Below, one piece after another: positions 10,014-13,724 of a stretch of 13,724 bases of DNA. Each line of letters begins with the position of its first letter. Position 1 is the first letter of the stretch. A program made the position numbers and the translations under genes. The DNA lies in the NCBI GenBank assembly GCA_015143735.1, contig VKHC01000166.1:2879-16602 (forward strand), read 5' to 3'. The notes under the pieces are model-generated. The model did not search any database, had not been told where the DNA came from, and saw nothing but the letters and a program-made list of their open reading frames with translations. Source of the stretch: Synura sp. LO234KE. Taxonomy: Eukaryota; Sar; Synurophyceae; Synurales; Mallomonadaceae.

Positions 10014-11535
10014 CCTTTTGTAGGATAGGATTCACCTTTTGTTACCCTTGCGCGCATATGAGGAGGGGCAGGATTGTCTCTAACCCTGTCGATGTATGTG
10101 GTGTAGATTGGGAGGTCGGCCCTTCACCTCGCGTCTTTGTATGGGAATACCTCTGTAGTTAAGGTGCTACTGGATCGAGGGGCAGATTTCCACCACAGGA
10201 ATGATGTAAGATAGAGAGGAGGTGGACAGAGGGACCTTAGGAGCCAGAGGAGTATATCTAACCCTCTCTATGTGTGGTGTAGAATGGGTGGACGGCCATT
10301 CACTTCGCCTCTTGGGGTGGGTGTACCTCTGTGGTGGAGGTGCTGTTGGATCGAGGGGCAGATATCCACCACAAGGAGGAGGTTAGTTAGAGCGGAGGTC
10401 GACAGGGACCTGTATGTATATGAGGAGGGGGAGGAGTATATCTAACCCTCTCTATGTATGTGGTGTAATATCCCTCTCGAGTCTTCATTAGACCTGGAAA
10501 TTATACTTGACTTGCTTCAGTAGTTGGTTACTATCAGTACGGGGTACGCTCATCCATTAACCTATCTACTCCATTAAAAAACCGAAGTAGAGGAAATGAT
10601 GAGATGCAAAGTCGATCTTCCAGCTTTTGAACTCAATCGGACATATTATTTGTTTTTATTATTTATCTTCATATTCTTCCAATATGTATCTGGTGCAGAA
10701 TGGGTACACGGCTCTTTACTTCGCCTCTGAGGTAGGGTATACCTCTGTAGTGGAGTTGCTTCTGGATCGAGGGGCAGATATCCATCAAAAGGATGATGTA
10801 AGATGGAGAGGAGGTGGACATGGAACCGTGTGCACAGGAGGAGGGAGAGGAGTATATCTTACCCGTTGCCTATATATCCGGTGTAGGATGGGAGGACGGC
10901 CCTCCACAGCGCCTCTAAGGAAGGGCGCATATCTGTGGTGGAGATGCTACTGGAGCGAGGGGCAGATATCCACCACAAAGATGAGGCAAGATAGAGAGGA
11001 GTTGGAGAGAGGGACTGTACAGAAGGAGGGGGAGGAGTATATCTAACCGTCTATTGTGTGTGATTTAGTATGGGAGCTCGGCCCTTCACTTTGCCTCTAT
11101 GAATGGGCATACCTCTGTGGTGGAGGTGCTACTGGATCGAGGAGCGGATTTCCACCACAAGGATGAGGTAATATAGAGAGGTGGAGAGAGGGACCTGTGT
11201 GTATGGAAGGAGGTGGAGGCGTATATCTAGCCATATCTATGCATGTGGTGTATGATGGAAATTGCACTTGAGTTGCATCAGTAGTTCATTAATATCACTA
11301 TGGGTTCGCTCGTCCATTAACCTATCACTCCGGAAATAGGGGATGAGTCAGAGTACTGATGAGATGCAAAGTTGATCTCCCAGCTTTTGAGCTCAATTGG
11401 ACATATGACCATTTCTCTTAATTTCTTTGCAATAAATATTTGGTGTAGGATGGGAGAACGGCATTGTCTTTGGCTACGGAGAGTAAGAATGAAGAGTTGG
11501 TTTCCCTGTTGAGGGGAAGGGGAGCGACGGAATGA
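4662..11535 (+). CDS. DUF4062-NACHT-kinesin motor-ankyrin fusion protein, ten exons
   Basis: The gene model joins ten exons with phase-0 introns: 4662-4796, 4852-8745, 9182-9283, 9386-9484, 10107-10205, 10283-10381, 10699-10797, 10887-10985, 11069-11167, 11449-11535. The product is about 1603 residues. In order it has an N-terminal helix (1-45), DUF4062 of TEP1/NPHP3 type (about 192-428), NACHT (about 475-720; Walker A GESGGGKST at 489, Walker B VIVLDAVNEL), a winged-helix-like segment (about 722-829), a coiled coil (about 835-880), a kinesin motor (about 923-1321; P-loop GQTSSGKSYTM at 1030, SSRSH at 1198, DLAGSE at 1228) and ankyrin units (1344-1603). NACHT domains are nucleotide-switched STAND ATPases, and kinesins move along microtubules using ATP. 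Here one chain would couple both to a binding array, probably at the cytoskeleton or flagellum. ATG at 4662 or 4677 is the first in frame. Without the exon 2-3 splice the frame stops at 8796, giving a form without ankyrins. Splice junctions are read by eye, not from transcripts. Confidence 0.85.
5290..5998 (+). other. DUF4062 domain (TEP1/NPHP3 type)
   Basis: Recognisable landmarks in order are IFLSSPFNG (the FISST-like opening), GERICFMKTVLPSL, VVDMRWGITDEMSGRHETV, CLSAIDKSDIFLGYFGARYG, SITEMEFLHAI and the late VSFVFYRDP. The DMRWGIT, FLG.FG.RYG and T.ME/LEFLH motifs are hallmarks of the N-terminal region shared by telomerase-associated protein 1 and nephrocystin-3, where it directly precedes a NACHT domain. 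The same order holds here. Its biochemical role in these families is not established. About 145 residues upstream of it (from 4852) are conserved-looking but unassigned by me. Confidence 0.85.
6139..6880 (+). other. NACHT NTPase domain
   Basis: Walker A GESGGGKST lies at 6181-6207, with the Lys and Ser for phosphate and Mg2+ binding intact. Walker B is VIVLDAVNEL, with the Asp at 6484-6486 and the NACHT-typical D-A-x-N-E arrangement. WLP followed by IRVVISC (about 6553-6600) is the usual sensor-strand segment. The helical region TLEPLTIEKRKQMVE and ANPMFITLALNFL follows, as in NPHP3/TEP1-type STAND proteins. All key residues are present, so a functional nucleotide switch is expected. STAND ATPases usually oligomerise on activation through an attached repeat sensor, which here would be the ankyrin array beyond the kinesin. 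Confidence 0.9.
6880..7203 (+). other. Winged-helix-like region after NACHT
   Basis: The segment from VPDLLQLILSKI to FNMTHDFVRQAVERKYF has the pattern seen after NACHT in NPHP3/TEP1 relatives. A helical stretch is followed by LCAVCCSRVGLTGVELVQYL, which looks like a winged helix. Then comes the signature ending F.m.H...R.AV...YF. In those relatives it is followed by TPR or WD repeats. Here it leads instead into a coiled coil and a kinesin motor. The assignment is by pattern only. Confidence 0.6.
7219..7360 (+). other. Predicted coiled coil linking NACHT to motor
   Basis: From LAGLENEWRSARD through DEIADLRLKLENAREVMKSH the residues keep hydrophobics at heptad-like spacing among many charges (about residues 835-880). 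About 40 mostly polar residues follow before the first motor strand. Coiled coils flank motors in many kinesins and allow dimerisation. Its position before the motor here is a linker position and says nothing certain about direction of movement. Confidence 0.55.
7483..8679 (+). other. Kinesin motor domain
   Basis: The domain is essentially complete: first strand VTVAVRVRPL (7483), YDFDYVLDSS, P-loop YGQTSSGKSYTMFG (7801-7842), switch I NDTSSRSH (8299-8322), switch II LVDLAGSERV with DLAGSE at 8398-8415, INTSLSALNACIRALSD, VPFRRSTLTWFLQDSLGG (8527 onward) and the end YATFAKQM. The switch I Arg and switch II Glu are both present, so ATP hydrolysis is plausible. GKSYTM and S-x-LTW-x-L resemble kinesin-3 more than kinesin-1, but placement needs a tree. 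Two oddities stand out. Loop 11 after SER looks about two residues short with LKEG read as IKES, and there is a long Ser/Gly/Thr-rich insert (about 8100-8210) between the KDIAYDLLD strand and switch I. Confidence 0.95.
8746..9181 (+). other. Intron 2 (436 nt) carrying a 75-bp minisatellite
   Basis: The donor gtaggg follows ACG at 8743-8745 and the acceptor is ggagcag ending at 9181. The splice joins the motor's C-terminal helix (RRIKEEMKLEGTSIT) in phase 0 to GEEVFLEYVKEG. If retained, the protein ends 16 residues later at TGA 8794-8796, giving a motor form without ankyrins. Most of the intron is tandem repeat. Confidence 0.75.
8781..9162. repeat. Minisatellite, about six units of 75 bp
   Basis: Units begin at about 8781, 8856, 8929, 8986, 9061 and 9136. 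Each opens ctccccgttacgttgatg or a close variant, followed by tcaccttatatc, a taggtatatagcc block and gtaccctgtgtagatgagaca. Spacings are 75, 73, 57, 75 and 75 bp. The third unit has an internal deletion, and the last is truncated where the next exon's acceptor region begins. The fourth and fifth units are nearly identical, so the array has expanded recently. It lies wholly inside intron 2. Confidence 0.9.
9182..9283 (+). other. Exon 3: ankyrin N-cap unit
   Basis: The exon encodes 34 residues (1344-1377) containing EYVKEGSVKQVAEALRRNPD and ending HAIDEL. This is the typical opening of an ankyrin stack: a helix pair with a K-E-G turn and a loop ending near I-D-E, without the initial TALH. It starts after gagcag and ends at the donor gtgacg, phase 0 at both ends. 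It makes the link between the motor and the array. Confidence 0.7.
9386..9484 (+). other. Exon 4: ankyrin unit, most diverged of the full ones
   Basis: The 33 codons read KGQTALSMSSCEGHIS, then IVELLLDNGADIH and a final DEDH. The preceding sequence tctaggag gives two in-frame acceptors three bases apart, so one extra Glu (from 9383) may be included. The donor gtgcga is weak. Unlike the later exons, its flanking introns do not resemble the others at their 5' ends, which suggests it is older than the duplicated block. Confidence 0.75.
9485..10106 (+). other. Intron 4 (622 nt), pyrimidine/TTA-rich
   Basis: The donor gtgcga is followed by a low-complexity T-rich stretch (about 9540-10010) full of tta, att and ctt motifs that ends in a pure microsatellite. 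The last 55 bases (ctctaaccctgtcg...gtggtgtag) match the 3' ends of the downstream ankyrin introns, including the CTAAC branch-like motif. The duplicated exon-intron unit therefore reaches back into this intron. Confidence 0.75.
9953..10010. repeat. TTA trinucleotide microsatellite, about 19 units
   Basis: An uninterrupted run of TAT/TTA repeats lies inside intron 4 and is preceded by about 400 bp of degenerate TTA/CTT-rich sequence. It is the source of the spurious poly-Tyr and poly-Leu open frames in this stretch. Confidence 0.97.
10107..10205 (+). other. Exon 5: ankyrin unit
   Basis: The exon is exactly 33 codons in phase 0, from after gtgtag to the donor gtaaga. It reads IGRSALHLASLYGN, then TSVVKVLLDRGADFHHRND. 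TALH-like, LLLxRGAD and final His-rich turn motifs place it as a canonical ankyrin repeat. The following intron is 77 nt (10206-10282). Confidence 0.9.
10283..10381 (+). other. Exon 6: ankyrin unit
   Basis: The 33 codons, phase 0, read NGWTAIHFASWGGC, then TSVVEVLLDRGADIHHKEE. The donor is gttagt. It is strongly similar to exons 5, 7, 8 and 9 at nucleotide level. The intron after it holds dispersed-repeat copy 1. Confidence 0.9.
10382..10698 (+). other. Intron 6 (317 nt) enlarged by repeat copy 1
   Basis: The first about 87 bases match the other short ankyrin introns, including tctaaccctctctatg. They end in gtggtgtaat, an acceptor that has lost its G. Repeat copy 1 follows, then tatgtatctggtgcag, which is the acceptor now available for exon 7. 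Confidence 0.8.
10478..10690 (+). mobile_element. Dispersed repeat copy 1, apparently 5'-truncated
   Basis: The copy matches copies 3 and 4 from cgagtcttcattagacctgg through gatgagatgcaaagtcgatc and agcttttgaactcaatcgg to the T-rich 3' end. It lacks the upstream half seen in those copies. The terminal AATAAA has drifted to aatatg. Flanks tatgtatgtggtgtaat and tatgtatctggtgcagaat resemble a target-site duplication. The truncation pattern suggests a non-LTR-type or processed-RNA insertion. No encoded enzyme is visible. Confidence 0.6.
10699..10797 (+). other. Exon 7: ankyrin unit
   Basis: The 33 codons, phase 0, follow gtgcag. They read NGYTALYFASEVGY, then TSVVELLLDRGADIHQKDD. The donor is gtaaga, and the following intron is 89 nt (10798-10886). 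Read-through into that intron makes the longer frame seen here, but the exon boundary matches the other units exactly. Confidence 0.9.
10887..10985 (+). other. Exon 8: ankyrin unit with GC donor
   Basis: The 33 codons, phase 0, read DGRTALHSASKEGRIS, then VVEMLLERGADIHHKDE. The donor is gcaaga, a GC-AG intron (10986-11068, 83 nt), where the sister units have gtaaga. The intron ends atttag and contains tctaaccg. Confidence 0.88.
11069..11167 (+). other. Exon 9: ankyrin unit
   Basis: The 33 codons, phase 0, read YGSSALHFASMNGH, then TSVVEVLLDRGADFHHKDE. The donor is gtaata. Repeat copy 2 lies in the intron that follows. Confidence 0.9.
11168..11448 (+). other. Intron 9 (281 nt) enlarged by repeat copy 2
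   Basis: The first about 88 bases match the short ankyrin introns and end in gtggtgtatgatgg, where the expected gtgtag acceptor is broken. Copy 2 follows, ending in aataaatat. Then tggtgtag serves as the acceptor, followed by GATGG of exon 10. A same-strand AATAAA at 11431-11436 could allow early polyadenylation before the last exon. Confidence 0.8.
11257..11440 (+). mobile_element. Dispersed repeat copy 2, shortest copy
   Basis: The copy starts at ggaaattgcacttgagttgc, 5' truncated further than copy 1. It shares tccattaacctatc, a 12-14 bp internal deletion near cactccgg, then aataggggatgagtcagagt, gatgagatgcaaag, agcttttgagctcaattgg and the AATAAATAT end. Flanking tggtgta-t/g-gatgg direct repeats bracket the insertion. 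Confidence 0.65.
11449..11535 (+). other. Exon 10: ankyrin C-cap and stop
   Basis: The exon encodes 28 residues, DGRTALSLATESKNEE then LVSLLRGRGATE, ending in TGA 11533-11535. It keeps the ankyrin helix pattern but replaces the conserved hydrophobic and VVE positions with polar ones, as C-terminal capping repeats do. This supports a genuine protein end rather than a break. Confidence 0.85.
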
Positions 11536-11585
11536 ACGAGAGTGTAACTAAGTACTGTGTTATACTATGAATGAAATCCTTCTGA

Positions 11586-11975
11586 GCTCATGGAGGCCAC
11601 CTTATAGCGTTGATTACGTTGGAAAGTGATGTAACAGTGCCAACTGTGGAAAGTGATGAGCCAATACTCCCACCAGCAGGCACAAATTGCGAAAATCAAA
11701 CTTCGCCTACCAACAGTATCAACGATATCACCTGTGTCAGCGCTAACTTCCAGAGACGACTCTATATGCTTTCCCCCTATCATTTGGATTACCTAACGAG
11801 CTTGGTCAACGGAGACCTGGTACTCCTGGAGCGTAAATATCGAGCCCTCCCTCAATGAGAACTTTGGGAGCGCTTGTTTGACAAGTGCCTTTTCAATGCT
11901 ACGACGAGATGGCGAGAGATATCTGTGGAATCAGTTACGAAGATTCGCTCACTACAGAAGACACAAACCCTTTGA
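11586..11975 (+). pseudogene. Interrupted ORF of unknown origin downstream of the fusion gene
   Basis: One frame is open from 11586 to 11975 except for a single TGA at 11856-11858. It reads protein-like on both sides: FQRRLYMLSPYHLDYLTSLV and VLLERKYRALPQ before the stop, ELWERLFDKCLFNATTRWRE after it. There is no ATG at its start. I do not recognise it. It could be a relic exon, the 3' untranslated region of the fusion gene, or a gene with an unseen intron. It is not obviously homologous to the ankyrin gene. Confidence 0.35.
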
Positions 11976-11999
11976 GATCAACCTCTATGGAGATAAATA

Positions 12000-12426
12000 A
12001 ATCTGATTCGCTTCTAGTGCGAACGCGACGCCAAGTCACATTACACCAGACACTGTATTTGAGAATCAACGCGCGTCAAAAGATTACAGGATTTCTACCA
12101 AGCAGCAGCGACGACTGTTGAGACAATCAACGTCGACAAATCTGTTTGGAACTATTCTGTTTGAAACAAATAATTGGCAATATGCGCATTCGAGTCCTCA
12201 GCCTAGTCGACGAGTCTTCATTAGACCTGGATATTATACTTGACTTGCATCAGTAATTGATCAATATCACTACGGGGTTCGCTCATCTATTAACCTATTT
12301 ATTCCATCAAATAACCCGAAATAGGGGATGAGTCAGAGTACTGATGAGATGCAAAGTCGATCTATGAGCTTTTGAGCTCAATCGGACATATTACCATTTA
12401 TCTTCCTTTCTTTTCAATAAATATAC
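12000..12426 (+). repeat. Dispersed repeat copy 3, long form
   Basis: The copy matches copy 4 over its whole length at an offset of about 540 bp. It opens with cgcttctag, gcgacgcc and ttacaccagacac, has cagcagcgacgactgttgag in the middle, and agcttttgagctcaatcgg then ttttcaataaatatac at its end. AATAAA is at 12416-12421. Its last about 210 bp are what copies 1 and 2 contain. The first half holds an open frame shared with copy 4. Confidence 0.8.
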
Positions 12427-12430
12427 GACT

Positions 12431-12562
12431 AGCCCTTCGTCATTAGCGTCTGAAGGGCTCACTACCGCCACCAATACAAATTCATCGAGATCTGACTCTG
12501 AGGAGATCAGCAATTCCAGATCAGATTCTGAGATCGGCGATTCTGGATCGCTTCTAGCGTAA
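12431..12562 (+). other. Spacer between long repeats, Ser/Asp/Glu-coding and hairpin
   Basis: A perfect 8-bp inverted repeat (agcccttc 12431-12438, gaagggct 12452-12459) opens this spacer. After it an in-frame stretch ending in TAA at about 12560 would encode a Ser/Asp/Glu-rich peptide (SRSDSEE, SRSDSEIGDSGS), caused by internal repetition of agatctgactctgag-like motifs. There is no start codon or family match. I treat it as low-complexity DNA. Confidence 0.35.
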
Positions 12563-12964
12563 TTGCGACGCCATGTCACGTTACACCAGACACAGTATTT
12601 GAGAATCAATGGACGTCAAAAGGTTACAGGACTTTTACAAAGCAGCAGCGACGACTGTTGAGACGATCAACGTCGACAAATCTGTTTGAAATGAACAAGT
12701 GGCAATATTCACATTTGAGTCCTCAGCCTAGTCGACGAGTCGTCATTAGACCTGGAAATTATACTTGACTTGCATCAGTACTTGATTAATATCACTACGG
12801 GGCTCGCTCATCCATTAACCTATCTACTCCATTAAAGAACCTGAAATAGGGGATGAGTCAGAGTACTAATGAGATACAAAGTCGATCTATGAGCTTTTGA
12901 GCTCAATTGGACATATTATTTGTTTTACACTTTATCGTAATTTCTTTTCAATAAATAAATATAC
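12540..12964 (+). repeat. Dispersed repeat copy 4, long form
   Basis: This is the second long copy, in the same orientation as copy 3. It ends ttttcaataaataaatatac with AATAAA at 12950-12955. Relative to copy 3 it is 15 nt shorter at the tctgttt...ggcaatat site, a multiple of three. The pair may be a tandem duplication rather than two insertions, since they sit close together in one orientation. Confidence 0.8.
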
Positions 12965-13377
12965 AGAGCTCTGCACGGATACTGAGAAATATATAACAAG
13001 GTTACATTTTCCATGCGGAGCCTTAGCAATAGACTGATTATGAGCCATACAAACCAGAGCTACCTTATCCATGCAGAGCCTTTTCTGGGGAATAAATATG
13101 AAACTATAGGGTCACCGCTATAGCCATATACAGTGCAATATCCTCGTCAGACGTCGCTAACGCGTCTGTAGCACATAACTCTGTTATCCAGGTTTGGTTG
13201 GGATTGTGTCGAAATGTGATTTCCTCGTCGTCATTTTACGCATCGTGCCCTCTGGAAATCCCCGCTGATCTAGCCCAGACCGAGAGATCAATTTCAAATA
13301 TTGGAAAGTTCGGCCCACAAAAATGTAAATTTCCCTTCAGCGATCGCGCGTTCGCTTTCCTCCAAGGATCAAATTAA
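12965..13377. other. Non-coding stretch after the repeats
   Basis: I see no gene here. A short imperfect direct repeat (tccatgcggagcc at 13010-13022, tccatgcagagcc at 13068-13080) lies 58 bp apart, and an AATAAA occurs near 13090. Confidence 0.5.
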
Positions 13378-13724
13378 AGAGTTGCCATAGCCTCAAGAAA
13401 TTCTTCGAGCTGTTTTGAAAGTATAGCATCCTGTAAGGGCTCGTTACAGGCAGGGCTGACAACTTACCTAGGCGAAGACTTGAGTAGACAGTTCTTTGAT
13501 TATTGCAGTACTTGTGGAGATAGTTATTTGTGGGACTTCGTCCAGCTATCTATCGATCCGATACGTGAATTGGATTTAGACACCCACGTGAAATATTTTA
13601 GTCTCATTGTTGAATGCGTTGACCCTTCTGGCTATGGGGACTATAGTCCTATCCGATTAGAGTCCTGTTTTCGGTTTACGGAGAAGCGATATTTTCACCT
13701 ATTATCCGTCTTGGCTAAGTTAAA
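13378..13724 (+). CDS. Partial exon of an unrecognised protein, running off right edge
   Basis: The frame is open for 115 codons from just after TAA 13375-13377 to the window end. It has no ATG, so it would begin at a splice acceptor. gttacag ending at 13449 gives a phase-0 start at GCA 13450, matching the phase of the other introns. From there it reads LTTYLGEDLSRQFFDYCSTC, DSYLWDFVQLSIDPIRELDL and FRFTEKRYFHLLSVLAKL, which looks like folded-protein sequence. No known motif is recognised. A CxxC at CSTC is too little to call a zinc site. Chance openness cannot be excluded. Confidence 0.45.

Larger units (their letters stand above)
10107..11448 (+). repeat. Tandem array of ankyrin exon-intron units
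   Basis: Five units start at 10107, 10283, 10699, 10887 and 11069. Each consists of a 99-nt exon plus a basic intron of about 77-89 nt that shares gtaagatagagagg at its 5' end, a purine-rich GAGG middle, tatatctaacc and gtggtgtag at its 3' end. The second and fifth introns carry the extra repeat insert. Intron similarity shows that whole genomic units were duplicated, not just exon sequence kept similar by selection. Confidence 0.9.

Noticed and set aside
9542-10162. Short open frames rich in Tyr, Leu and Ile, looking like membrane proteins
   Set aside because: They are produced by the TTA microsatellite and T-rich low-complexity DNA inside an intron.
12431-12459. 8-bp stem hairpin as a terminator
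   Set aside because: Intrinsic terminators of this kind are bacterial, and the context is eukaryotic and repetitive.

Overview
The window comes from a nuclear genome of a eukaryote, most likely a flagellated protist. Its genes are split by short spliceosomal introns (GT-AG plus one GC-AG), the branch-point-like CTAAC is visible, and the proteins belong to eukaryotic families (kinesin motor, TEP1/NPHP3-type NACHT, ankyrin repeats). The standard code fits, with TGA and TAA as stops. I cannot name the lineage. A brown-alga-like stramenopile or an excavate are guesses only.

Layout, all readable genes on the + strand. (1) Bases 1-620 hold the last two exons of an unrecognised gene running in from the left. 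(2) Bases 621-4661 are about 4 kb without a supportable gene, with a GC-richer patch at 1150-1760 and two small direct repeats. (3) Bases 4662-11535 form one large spliced gene that simple ORF calling cuts into pieces. I reconstruct ten exons joined by phase-0 introns: 4662-4796, 4852-8745, 9182-9283, 9386-9484, 10107-10205, 10283-10381, 10699-10797, 10887-10985, 11069-11167 and 11449-11535. The product is about 1603 residues: short N-terminal coiled coil, DUF4062 (TEP1/NPHP3 type), NACHT NTPase, winged-helix-like region, coiled coil, complete kinesin motor domain, then eight ankyrin units encoded one per exon. (4) Bases 11536-13377 hold an interrupted ORF and a tandem pair of about 425 bp repeats whose 3' portions also occur inside two introns of the big gene. 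(5) Bases 13378-13724 are an open frame running off the right edge, probably part of another exon.

The main discovery is the DUF4062-NACHT-kinesin-ankyrin fusion. A STAND-type NTPase switch, a microtubule motor and a modular binding array lie in one polypeptide. The ankyrin array is built from 99-nt, phase-0, near-duplicate exon-intron units, so units can be gained, lost or swapped without breaking the frame. Between the six full units the framework is nearly constant, while the residues that differ sit where ankyrin proteins contact ligands. Two readings are open. One is a ciliary transport or scaffold protein, since NPHP3 works with the ankyrin proteins inversin and ANKS6 in the ciliary inversin compartment. 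The other is an NLR-like receptor with a diversifiable sensor and a motor effector. The sequence does not decide between them.

A second finding is a dispersed repeat family with four copies here. Two copies look 5'-truncated, share a 3' end near AATAAA, and sit exactly at the 3' splice sites of ankyrin introns. Imperfect direct repeats flank them, and these appear to have re-created the acceptor downstream of the insert.
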